Shown here: piece after piece, positions 46,230 through 57,983 of the stretch
Layout of the letters: every line of letters starts with the position of its first letter
Numbering within the stretch: position 1 is the stretch's first letter
Source of the DNA: Rotaria macrura
Taxonomy: Eukaryota; Rotifera; Eurotatoria; Philodinida; Philodinidae
Length of the DNA stretch: 64,000 bases
Reading direction: 5' to 3'
NCBI GenBank assembly: GCA_900239685.1
Contig: OENT01000008.1
Span: 248,001 to 312,000, forward strand
Made by a program: the position numbers and the translations under genes
Notes under the pieces: generated by a model
Database searches by the model: none
Told to the model about the DNA's origin: nothing
What the model saw: the letters and a program-made list of their open reading frames with translations, nothing else

Positions 46230-46270
46230 GGGTGTGGGTATGAGTGAGAACAGGAGTCACACCGACACCC
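46230..46270. repeat. Telomere-like GT/CA fold-back, copy F (mirror of E)
   Basis: Inverse of copy E in the right palindrome arm. Not an independent insertion if the palindrome is a duplication. Confidence 0.6.
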
Positions 46271-46415
46271 TTCTGATCTTCTTTCGACGTTTTTTCTTTC
46301 GACGTTTTTTCTTTCGATATTTTTTTCTTCGACATTTTTTCTTTCGACATTCTTATTCGATGTTATTTTTTTCGACGTTTTTTCTTTCGACGTTTTTTTT
46401 TCGGCGTTTTTACTG

Positions 46416-47660
46416 CATACCACATAATAATACTGCTAGTATGAAGTCAATATCCAAAATGAAAAAATTCATTTAATTTCTACATTTTTGGAGTTGAAAA
46501 GATATCTCTGAGTGCGTTTTCATTGAAGATTTTCTTTGTTAGAATAAAATTCAAACTAACATCACCTTCTCCGCCAAACACCATGATTAGAAACAATGGT
46601 ACAAGGCAATGTTAATGAATCCTTTGTCGAATAGTGACCATGTTACCGAATATTTTACCAAGCTTTTGATCTTTTGATTCATGTTTCAGAATATCGGAAC
46701 TAACTAGTACTCTTGGATATTGTGATGAAGTGAATACTGGAAAAGCATTATTAAAGCATACTCTGAGAGAAATAGTTGATAGTGGTTGTTGTGAAGTGTT
46801 CGAGTGCTGTTTATTCTTTCCTACTTTATATTTTTGAATTTTCTTTCTATATTCTGTATGAATTGATGATAAATGCATCAATTTTAATTTGTTTCTTACG
46901 AGCAACAACTTTCTCCAACTGAAAGATCATCAAATTGGAAAAACACCAGAAATACTGTTTTAGAAGAATGAATTTCTTCGGAACGTGAATAGTACCGAAA
47001 TGGTTCGTAGAATGATGCAAAGAAGGAGGACAGATTACTAGATCATGAAAGTCAAGAGCAAAAAACATCAGATTTATTAGATTCGTATTCTGTAGTGAAC
47101 AGGATAGAATGCAACGAAAAACTTGATTATTTCCAGAGCAAAAGATTTCAAGAGAGTCTAATGATAATGACAGTAGGTTTTGTCGGAAACCGTTTAGAAA
47201 TACTTTAATAGACATCTTGGCGTAACGTACTACATAGCTTTGGTACGATTCTATGAAACAATAATAGATTAATTCTCTATATCAGTGATGCATCACAAGA
47301 ACAGACAAATCGCTGTTAGTAATCGCGATGATCCATGTAACAAGCCTTAAAGGATTTATCTGTTTTCTCCGTTAGTGATTGAAAGTAAATGAAAATTTTC
47401 ACTGAACAAACTTGCATCTCAATAACTGGTAAATACAAATTTAGATTAAACTACAGTTGATTGATAGTCTTTTTAATTAATTTTTCACTAGTAATACCCA
47501 TATCAACCATTCACTTATTCTATTCATCTTCAGCGTTCTTTTCCTTTGACATCGATACATATCAAGTCCTTCATAGAAGGCAATGATTCATGTAATCTGA
47601 CCGATCCTGTCTATATGAATGATATCATTTTGCTTAGTTGGTTGTATTGATCATATATAC
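46416..47660. other. Interval without a secure gene
   Basis: Minus-strand frames at 46612-46908 and 46847-47215 overlap. They could form one frame-broken protein beginning MSIKVFLNGFRQNLLSLSLD, with leucine-rich, F-box-protein-like texture. No domain is certain, so I do not call a gene. Confidence 0.35.
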
Positions 47661-48242
47661 ATGTCGATTCTAATTTTCCTTTTTGTATTATTTAATCAAT
47701 TGAAATTCAATTCTTGTGATATTACGCATGTTAACAATATTACAAATTGTTCTTTATCATTTCAAATTAAAACGACTTATCAGTTGACAACGATTCCAGC
47801 AGATTTTCCAATTGATTTTATTGGCAGCTATAATTTAACATGTCATTTGGAAAATATCAAAGTTTATTATAAAATAACACCACTATCACTTCTTACTATT
47901 GATAAATATATAAACAAATATCAACATCTCAAATCTATGCTTGAATTACATGCGAAACAATTAAAATTCAGTATTAATCAATCATCAACTATTCGACTGT
48001 GTGTTCTATTAGCGAATGAAAATCTTGGTAATACGCAGCACAATGATCACAAACTTGTACTATGTCGACAAATTCATATTGGTGTAAATCGAATAGAGAA
48101 ATTCTGGAGTTTACCAATGAAAATATTTTACATTTGTTTAATATGTTCTATAAGTACATATTACATTCTATATTATAGTCTATTCAATGAATTAGATCAA
48201 AATGAAAATCAACCAAAATCAAAACATTCATCAACAAACTAA
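47661..48242 (+). CDS. Predicted type I membrane glycoprotein, family unknown
   Basis: Open frame of about 193 codons from the Met at 47661. An in-frame Met 14 codons earlier is less likely, because MSILIFLFVLFNQLKFNSC gives a clean signal peptide. The lumenal part has sequons (NNIT, NCS, NLT, NQS) and paired cysteines (CDI...NCS, LTC, RLC, LCR). RLCVLLANENL and CRQIHIG look like the final strands of a fibronectin-III-like fold. A hydrophobic stretch, IFYICLICSISTYYILYYSL, follows, then a short polar tail rich in Asn, Gln and Lys. It ends convergently to troponin T about 160 bp away. I do not know the family; coding is likely because the frame, sequons and TM topology fit together. Confidence 0.6.
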   Translation: MSILIFLFVLFNQLKFNSCDITHVNNITNCSLSFQIKTTYQLTTIPADFPIDFIGSYNLTCHLENIKVYYKITPLSLLTIDKYINKYQHLKSMLELHAKQLKFSINQSSTIRLCVLLANENLGNTQHNDHKLVLCRQIHIGVNRIEKFWSLPMKIFYICLICSISTYYILYYSLFNELDQNENQPKSKHSSTN

Positions 48243-48399
48243 ATATTCATATGACATGTATCATGAGTAGTTTATTTGTATATACTAAAGAATAAAATTC
48301 TTTATTAGCTGTTAAATGAGCTTTATTAGAATTAGGAAAAATGAGAAAAAAAGAGGATTAAAATGATAAGAAGGTATGGTTGTCGTTTAATCTAGGAAT
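48243..48399. other. Convergent 3' flanks
   Basis: Short AT-rich spacer between two converging genes. AATAAA near 48292 serves the plus-strand gene. Confidence 0.5.
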
Positions 48400-49600
48400 T
48401 TATTCTTCTTCTTCTTCTTCTTCTTCCTCATGATGTTCAGCTGGTTCCTCGTGTTCTTCAGCTGGTGCTTCTTCAGCAGGAGGTGCTTCCTCTTCAGCAG
48501 GTGCATGATGCTAAAATAAAAGAAAGACATCACCAGCAATTCAAATGAAAAACTTTGTTTTCAATAGTAACTTACCACGTCTTCGTCATGATGTTCAACG
48601 CTTTTCGCACTGGAACCAGCTTTATTTTTACGTAATGGATTTTCTTCAGGAGGTGGTGTATTATGTTTTATTTTAGCTTTTGGACGTTCAGCAACGAATT
48701 CAGCAGCCTTCTTTTCGGTAGCCCATACATCACGACGATCTTTATATGTACGACGATCAGTGACTAAATACAGAATTCATATTCGTCTGACTATTATGAC
48801 AAATTAAAGATATCACGTACCACGCTCGTAACGACTGAAAAGTGATACTTTTTGCTGAAATAGAAAAAAGAAACAAACTACCGAAGACAACAAATCTATT
48901 AGAATGACAAACCGGTGCCTTTGCTGTAACATCACTGACACCAGAAAAACTAAAACAAAAATTAAAATAGATATTGTTTTACAAATTTGTTTAACAAAAC
49001 AATATTGTATGCTTACATGCCACCACCAAGACCAGTATGAACAATATTTGATTTACGTGTTTTCGCTTTTCTAAAATAAAACATTGAATTAATAAAATAT
49101 AAGAAGGCACCATAATCGATTTACCCTTTCTCGATTTGACGAGCACGTTCACTCAATTCGACCATCTAAAATAATTCGTCCTGAGTTAATCAATAAAAAA
49201 ATTTATTCGACCACTAACATCATATTTTTGTCGTTCGAAACGTTCTGTTAGTTCATAAATCGAGCCGTGTAATTGTTGTAGAAGATTGTGCAATTGTTTT
49301 GCCTGAAAAAATTTTAAAGAATGAATAGAAATACATTTGAAATATTTCCATTTTATCGTGTAGACCTTTTCAATGAGTTCTTCTTTTGATTTTCCATCAA
49401 CTTGTAAAGCGGGTATACGTTGTGAAACAACTGATCGTTTTTCTTGTTCTAATTGTTCAGGAGATTTTTGTAAATCTTCCTTAGCTTTGAGTACATTGCT
49501 GAAAGCTGAACCACTTGACACTGAACAAAAGAAAAGATATTCATTAAAATACAAGGGAAATCGTTATATTTTGTATCAGCTTACTCTTGGTATACTTCTA
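48400..49600 (-). CDS. TNNT: Troponin T, complete 234-residue model in 9 exons
   Basis: Thin-filament protein that anchors the troponin complex to tropomyosin. Exons (minus order): 49585-49600, 49366-49520, 49219-49302, 49125-49165, 49017-49070, 48913-48949, 48821-48854, 48576-48763, 48400-48510. All have GT-AG ends, and the coding total of 705 bases is divisible by three. Recognisable troponin T landmarks are QRIPALQVDGKSKEELIEKA with KQLH (tropomyosin-binding/IT region), YELTERFERQKYDMVELSER, and SLFSRYERVTDRRTYKDRRD, matching the S-K-Y-E-R-R-x-D-x-R-S-Y-x-D signature. The last exon encodes a poly-glutamate tail, as in insect troponin T. The start codon is split: the A ends the 16-base exon and TG begins the next, giving MSSGSAFSNV. 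At 234 residues it is short for the family, lacking the long acidic N-terminus. Alternative 5' exons are possible. Introns are 50-70 bp. Confidence 0.78.
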
Positions 49601-52600
49601 CTGTTGCGATGAGAAAAGAATAGCTGATGTATGCGGCTAAAACAGTACAAATGTAATTATTCTCTACTCTTATAGATAGACGAAAAGATACCATCAACTC
49701 TCTTTTTTTTCTTTTTCTTTTGCTTTGGATAGCCTGTTTAGTGTACACAAAAAAAACCGACCAGATATTTCTTCCCATCTCTCTCTGTCTGTCGTGCGAT
49801 TCGCATACAAGTTGTATACACATGCATAGCTGTGGAATTATTTGGGAATAGTGCTGCCGTTCTATATCAAGCGACAACTAATACCCGCTGGTTCGAGAAA
49901 TATGAGCACATAGTATATCTGAGACAGGAAAAAGAAAGAAAAAAGAAATACAACCACATATTATTCTATCTTGCTCTACTTACGTAGGCGATGCTATGTC
50001 TGTCGATGGTCAGATTAATATATGCCAGAGTTGTTTAGTAGCTCCTATGCTACTCATAATAACATACATGCTAAACAAAGTTAAGGATAAAAATCTCTCT
50101 CTCTATATATATATAACTGAAAGTTTTTATGATATTATTTTAGCATAAAAAAACATGATACCTAATTGAGTTATGAAGATTTTGCAGAGTTCTATTAACA
50201 ACAGATTTTCTTCTCTGATCGATATACCAGAAAAGGTTGCAAAATGATAAATTTACTTCTATGATATGTCTCACTTCAGTGAGAAAGTTCCTGTTAAGAC
50301 AAAAGAAAACTACGAAGAACATGTGTGCATAAATCTTGTCTACTGGGTAATTACTGCTATTGCTAATTCTGTCTCAATACAAACGTTGTGGTTTTGATCT
50401 TTACACTTGATACTTGAATTCAGGTGAAATTATCAATTATAAGATTTCATTCTGTAAAAAAAAGCATAATTTTTCCTAGAGAAAGTCAAATTGGTTTTTA
50501 TATTTATATGGCAAAGCAGAATATACCATAAAATCTCAAATTGTCGTAATGGATCGATGCTTTTGAAACTATTATTTCTATAGAATTTGCATTTGAAAAT
50601 CATCTGCGAAAAAGTAACCCAAATGAGTAAAACTTGAAGAATAGTTTCAACTCAATATAGATTATTTACAATCTTCTCTAGTCGCTATAGAGCTGAGAAC
50701 ATGGAATAAGACTCATTTGAATAGTAATCGATAACATTATTTTCTTAAAAGTTTAATCGTTCGAGTATAATTAGTATTTTAGGTATTTTCATGATCTATT
50801 CTATTGCTTACTATTCGAAATGAGATAAAATGATAAGAACATGTTTACGAACACATAACTAATGTAGCGCAACGAACACGACTACTAATCTGATACTGAT
50901 AGAAAATAAAATCTTTCCATATCGATTGACTGATCGCATAGTAAAAGTATGCGTGAATTTTTCTACGAGAATATATAAACATCTATTAGGTAGCATTCTG
51001 CTGCAAAGTTAACAATGAAAAAGTACCATGTATTGATTAATTGATGATAATCTATTATTTTTTAGTTCACTGATGATCGATGTCGATCTTTCTCAAGATG
51101 AGAGAATTAATGAGTTGATATCTTCGAACATACTGTTAGCATTCATCATACAAGCTGAGAAAAAAAATCAAGCGTAATAGTAGTTAACAACGGACGTAAA
51201 ATTATGTATCTTTAACTTTTCTTGCTGATTTGTGTCCATGATGGAAATGTTCGATAGAAGTTTTCTTGTGTTTTCTTTTCTTCTTCTGCTTTTTCTATGC
51301 TCTAGTACAGACGTACTTCACAAATAGAATCGTTAATGCGTTGTGTTTTTTCTCTTCTCTTTTGATAGACAGTATAACTTGAAATGCTGCAAATATCCTT
51401 CATGTGTTGTTTATATATTTTTTCTTCTTCTCGTGCTTCGTGGTATTTCTATGAATGGCTAATGATATAGTCAAATAAATATCGGAAGACGTTAGGCATT
51501 ATGCAAGTTTCATGAAAGTGCGGGCAATATCACTCGTTCGAAGTGCGGTTTTCAAGGATAGTACTATCTGTTTTTGTGTGATCAAAATTTTCTTCTGTGT
51601 AATTTTGGCGTAGAAGATCTTACGTTAGTTTTCATGCAAAATTCAATACTGAATTCTTTTATTATGTAGAGTTATTCTAGAAAAGCTAATGTTACAGATT
51701 CAACACAGAGAGAAGAAAAGCTGTTGACGTGGGTATTTGTATCTATTACTTAGTATTAAAATTTTCGAAGGATTTCTCCATATCTTATCAGAATATCTTC
51801 TATGAATCGTCTTCGTCAATAACTATATGACTTTACTTTTATAGAGGCAACAGAGAGAATTAGGTTTTTACAAGCAATATTTTCTCAATCTGACTTTTTA
51901 ATTCATATCTGTATAGATAGATTTTATCGCATCGAACAGATACAAGGAAATACAAACACTTCATTGTGAACTAAATGAATCAAGAACAAATTCAACGAAA
52001 AAAACTTAGTTACTAAATAATTTCTTTTCGTTGAATTTGTTTTTCATTACGTATATGTAGGAAAGAAAACTTTGTGTAGAATCAAATACTTGAGAAACTT
52101 GTAGTTCACTTAACTGGTGCCAATGGTTCAATTATTGCAACTATTTATATAAAGACTTAACGCACATTCAATTTACTTCATTCTCCAGAGTAACACTTAT
52201 AGTCTTGATAGATCAACTAACATTAAGCATTATTTTCGATTGTTAAAGTATATATATTTCTGTGTAATAAATCTTTATTGAAATGTGACGTTCTATCATA
52301 TTTAACCATTATAAAAAAAGAGATCATATCCATGATAACCTTTGATTGGAAGTTTTCCTTTCAACACTCACAGTTGTAAACAGTGAACTAATGCGATAGT
52401 TGATCAACAATGATCCAGAAGCAACTCACGATAGTATTATGGTTCAAACCTGCTTTCCTCTCTTTGATGCTACAAATGATTTACTGAATCCTTTGGAATA
52501 GGTCTTATCTGTGAAAGAGCACAGTATGTTAAATGTTTCCTCAAGTCAATAATAAATGATAATAAGAACGAGTTCTGATTTGAATAACTTCCCGTGATTG

Positions 52601-53842
52601 TTTAGTATCATTGCATGAAATAAAGCATGGATGCATCATAGAGGATAAAATAAGCCAACAATGATTGTTCATCAATGAATATTTGAATATTTAACTGTGC
52701 TTATAATATAGTTTTTCAAGCAACTGATTCTGTTCTTAACTATCGAGTCAATAGCCTAGAAAGTATAGATGGCAACTATTGTCATGAAAATTGCCTCAAG
52801 CAGACGACTTTCAGCGGAAAAGTATTAAAAAAAAACAAGAAAAAATGATCAAGTTTAAAAGGTATAGATTTGCAACTTGAGAGTGCATGATCTGATAGTC
52901 ATATAGATGCTTATTAATTAATTGACACAAGAGACCATTTATGCCATGTCAGATCGTCAATTTTTATCACACCTTGAACGTTATGTACTTTTGAACTCCA
53001 TAATATTCCTTTCATTAATCTTGATTGATGAAAGGAATGAAAAAAAAATCTTCACCTCATGATGTTTCAAGGTTTCCTATTAAATAGTGGCGAACAAAAG
53101 TTTTCAGAAAAAAAGAAACTCTCTCAACTATGTTCATTCTGTGTTTATTTACAGTTAGCAGAAATTTTGGTCAACACTACGATTATTTATTTGTAAGAAA
53201 CGATTGTATAAGTTGTCAGTTAAAATAAGAAAATTTCTTTTATTTAAATGTTAAAGAGACGAACGATACACAAGAGAGCAAGAAAAAACAAGAAAACGTT
53301 TTTTTAAAGAACAACAAGTAATGAGGAAAGAGAGAAAAGAATTTAACAAGAAAAAAAAAAGAAGACAGGAACGTCTGTATATATGTGATCGAATTTTGAT
53401 ACACATTAACTCTATTAGCAATGAATAAATGAGGACAAAGTAAAAAGAAAAGAAAAAAATAAGAGCAACTCGACAATATTATAACAACAGAAAGAGGAGT
53501 CCTGTTTCTTTTCAGAAAAACTCATAGACATACGTACATACCATGTATAGGAGAATAAAAATTTCGATATATATTTTTTGTACATCAAACACACACACAC
53601 ACACACACACACAATTCTGTGATTTTAAATAAAACGCCATGTACAAAAGAGACGCATATACAGAAAAAACACGTAGAGTAATTCATGGTTGGTTTTTTTT
53701 CTTTTCGCCTTTTTTTTTGTTCACTGTTTCAATGCTAAATATAAATCATCAACAACAATAACATATGACAACGACCGGTTGATTGAGCAAAAAATAAAAT
53801 ACTTTTACAAGATTTAAATAGAAAAACAAAAATGAAAGTAAT
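49601..53842. other. Large intergenic interval
   Basis: 4.2 kb of AT-rich DNA between the 5' side of troponin T and the 3' end of the corepressor gene, both on the minus strand. It probably holds the troponin T promoter, possibly an upstream non-coding exon (a TAC|GTAAG-like donor near 49985), and the 3' UTR of the next gene. A small hairpin (TTCAACGAAAA / TTTTCGTTGAA) lies at 51990-52040. No gene or transposon was recognised. Confidence 0.5.
53588..53613. repeat. (AC)n microsatellite
   Basis: About 13 AC units, in the presumed 3' UTR or flank of the corepressor gene. Confidence 0.95.
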
Positions 53843-56800
53843 TCACGATGAATTTTCAGTTTCTTCGACAAATTTCGTAGCTGTTTCATTAGTTACTTCA
53901 GCATTCGAAATATTTTCCGTATCATTTTTTGAAATATCAATATTTGAATTATTCGTTATTTCTTCTGATGTTTCAACTCGTTCTATAGATGTATTTGCTA
54001 TTGGTGGTACAAGAGGGGAATTTCGTTGTTGTTCAAGTTCATATTCATTAATTAAACGCTTTTTAAGTGGATGTCCGCTGTTCAATGGTATCGAAGTTGT
54101 TGGTGATGTAATCAGTGGCGGAGTATTACTAAGATTCGTATCAGTTGATATTGGATTCATCGGAGGACTTCTTAAAGTTGATGAATGATCACTAGTCATT
54201 GATTCATGTTGAACATCGGATGGAGAAGAATGTGTCTGAAATGAGAGAAAAACACATTCGTAGATGCGTGTAAAATTAAAAACTTTCACTCTTCTCAGTA
54301 AAATTTACTGTAGCCAATGCTATGATTATTTTTTTTTTAATTTCACACCGGTATCATTTGGCCGATTATTGAAATTATTCAATTCATATTGTAGTAGGAT
54401 GGTTATAATTTTCTTATGATTTACAATTGTGTGCAAGTTAATGTTTCTTCTGTTCAATATGTTACTTTTTACTATGAGATTATTCTATTGCAAGTATGGC
54501 AACATTACAAATTCTATTTTTTTTCATAGAGGTCTCATTCGGAACATGCATTCGTAAATTATTAAGCTAAAATCTGACTTAGATGGATTTTTATGAGTAT
54601 TGTGACGTACAAGAACAATGTTATAGAAGATTTGTACGTTCAAAATAATATATCTGAAAGTTGTTTAACTAATTTTTCGTATTGGAATTCTAACATCGAA
54701 TATGCACTGGTACTCTCAGAAAAAAAACACAGAAAACTGGTTCTAAAAAGAGACATAGGTGTAGTAACACTCAGAGTTCGCTCGTTTGCATTTTACTAGC
54801 ATGTATGCCTTTCTTTCTAAGTCTTGTGGAATTCATCGATTCTCTATTTAGTAAGAGACGATTTTGAAGATTGATTGCAAACAAAACATAAGAATGTTAG
54901 CTCGAAGTCGTCCTTATTTTGTTTTTAAATGTAGAAGTATTTCAAAATTTAGAATAAAATTTGACACTATAATTTATGGATTGGTCAATATCGTCTATGA
55001 AATTTTCATCAACTGTTGATTGAAAAGTTGTTGCCTTGAATTCGTACTGGGAATTTTCTAATAGAATTTTACCTGATTTGTTCTTCGAACAAATTTTCCT
55101 TTTGGTGAATGATCAAGAGGTGATGTTGATAATTGTCCTGATGGTGAAGATAGCTGTTCATCTATGTCGAGACAAGAACAAAACCATATGAAATACAGAT
55201 GAACATAGAATGAAAATGAATTGCTAACTTTTATTGGTGTAGCATGAATAACGTGGATTCACCAAGTGATTATTTGTTGCTGATGAGTATTGTTGTTGAT
55301 CAGTCAATAAACGTAACGATGGTGATATGGGACTACCTTGCGTTATCGAACCTGTTGGACGTGATGATCGAGATGGATACTGTGATGCATATGAATTAGA
55401 TAAATGATATTGTTGTTGAACATAAGTTTGCCAATTTTTGTCCATATGTGTTGAGGATGTTGATTGATGATGTTGACCTTTCAATTGTGGTTGTAAAGCG
55501 AACGGATCACGGATGTTTGTTGATGGCTCTTGTGTTTGATAAAAGGATGAGTGGCGTTGTTCGTCTTCTTTAGGTGACGGTCTATAGAAAATAAAAAGTA
55601 TACAAATATAATATTTGAAATTTCTTTTAGTGCTATTTGAAAAAAACATGAACAGATAAAAAATGTATTTTGATATCATTCGTGTGGTATGAAAAAGAAC
55701 AGATCAATTGATGGATAAACACTATCCAAATCACTGACACTCTCATTGCCGTAGATCGGTGGAATATGACTGAATGTGATAGTTGGTAATAAATTAGTAT
55801 TATATAAAAATGTCTATGCCAATAAGATAGCACCAATTCGAGCAAGATGTTGATTTTTCTTCTCTTAGGAAATCAATCACAAATGAAGTGCAATTAGTTA
55901 GTCTGCATAAAACATCGAAGTGATTTTGAAAATTACAGATCGGTACAAACTTTTCTCTCGCAACTCAATTTTCGAGAATCGTCATATATCTGCGATGAAT
56001 TACCTATATAGCATTTGTTCTATTGACTTATCTTCTCAAGAAGATCGACCTTTAGTGAATATCTCTTAACGAGCTTTCTCAAACACGCGATTGCAATCTG
56101 CCGAATCGCAGCATTAATCTTACGAGCCAGATCATATGTTTTACTGAATCGATAAATGTAAATTGCAATATAACATCTACAATGAATTCTTTGAGATTTA
56201 AATGTTTTATACGCTAGTGAATCAAATAAATAAATTGAAACTATAAATGAGAAATGCACAACGATTATGTCTGTACTGATAGAAACAAATAAATAAAAAG
56301 TTGAGTTCAACTACACTTGAAATACCAAAACAATTATATTTCGTATGAAATTTCAAATGTCCGCATCTTATTGTAAAAGACAGAAATCTCAAGAGAGAAG
56401 AGATGTGTACAAAAATCTATTATGCATATGTAATATTATCTCGTACCGCAATCGTTTTGCAGAATTCGGATGTTGTTGCTGCTTTTGTTGTTGTTGTTGT
56501 TGATTTGACGATGCTTTTTGAAATATACTTAATGGTTCTTTAAAATATAAGAGAAAAACACTTATAGAACAGTGAGTCTATTTATTTTGTTTCTATTATA
56601 CCATCACGTTTAATTAATGCCGGATATGCACGATCAAGTGCATCACGAATCAAATATTCGATTTTTTCACATTTATCAGTCGAAGGAGATGAGGATCGTT
56701 TCGTTGCTTGTGTTTCTACTAAAATATAAAGAAACATAAACATAGATACATTTGATTAGAATAGAAGAATTGATTTTAACCATTATTTAGAACTGGTTGA

Positions 56801-57952
56801 GCTTTACCATCGGCATATATATCATTGGCACCCATTAACATGCGCATGGTTATTGAACCACGAGATCTTGTACCTACAACAAAAAGAAACAAAAGCAAAT
56901 ATTCAGAGAATCGTCTTAACCAAATACGTACGTTCACCAATTGTATTTGATCGTTCGACACCAGTTTGATCATTGCTTGCATGCACTTTCGATGCTCCAA
57001 TCGTACTACTTTGAACTTTTTGATTGATTTCTATCGAAAAGAAAATAGTTCATGATTTTCCATCGAGTTTTAATCACTTGCATATATTCGTTTTCTTTCT
57101 TACAAAAAACTAGTGTTTGTCAAGACATGGAAACTGAAATCTTAAATTTCAAATCCTAAAGTACTCTTTAATATCGAAACTAGGATATATTTATATTTCA
57201 GAAATATGGGTAGATCTTTTCCCGTTTCGTAGAAACGTCTTGTCAACCTTTTTGATTCAAGAAATAATGTCAAGATGTAGCTCAACATGAGATATGTTTA
57301 ATTTTTGAAAAGTGTCTTTTTACTGTAGAAAGTACTTTTATAATTGAAGTCACATTTTTTGAGATGTTCAATTTTTCTCTCCTTAAGAAGGAATCATTAA
57401 AACGAAGGATCTTTGTCATTATCCTAAGTTTCGGTCGGTATGCACGCTTAAGAAAAGAAACTAACTGCATGCTATGAAAGCAAAACGTGTCACGTGACCG
57501 AAGTAAAATTCTTGTTCTTTTAATAAGCTCGAAAATTTCTAATGTTATTCGCATGTGACTTATCCAAGATCAATATTTGAGTATATTGTGGATTCTTACC
57601 AATATATTCTTGTTTGTCTAATGGTTGATCAGAAAGAATTTTTTTGATAGAACTATCACGACGTCGTTCAAACATTTCAGTTTCTGTATTGGACTTATTT
57701 GCTATATCAGTTTGTTCGTTAGGATTCGAATCATCATCGCCATCTATTAATATTGGTTGATCAGAATTCTAGAAATTATTTATGTATTGTGAAAAATAGA
57801 AGTTGGATAAATATATACATGTATATATATATATAAAGACGATGCTATACTTACGTTTGTTTGATGATTACGAGACGTTTGATTAGTTAGAGATTCATAT
57901 GATGATACATCATTGGTTGAATTTTTGTTATCATTATCTAAATATACAAAAT

Positions 57953-57983
<31 letters not shown>

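Larger units (their letters stand above)
45618..46415. repeat. Large palindrome centred on a single N
   Basis: The left arm (45618-45977) is repeated inverted at about 46015-46415. The roughly 40-base centre, including the N at 46014, is unpaired. Identity is very high, apart from two or more extra minisatellite units in the right arm. Both arms carry the GAAAAAACGTCGAAAG minisatellite, a GT-rich fold-back (E and F) and a unique segment ending GAACTGAACACA. It is either a real inverted duplication or a contig-join artefact at the N. Confidence 0.8.

Noticed and set aside
45627..46410. CRISPR-like array of regular 15-bp repeats
   Set aside because: Repeats are contiguous without spacers and the sequence is eukaryotic; it is a minisatellite.
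45588..46476. Lys/Glu/Ser-rich and Phe/Arg-rich open frames
   Set aside because: Translations of the 15-bp minisatellite and GT-rich fold-back in the palindrome arms.
46612..47215. F-box/leucine-rich-like protein on the minus strand
   Set aside because: Needs a frameshift and shows no definite domain, so it is only mentioned in the interval note.
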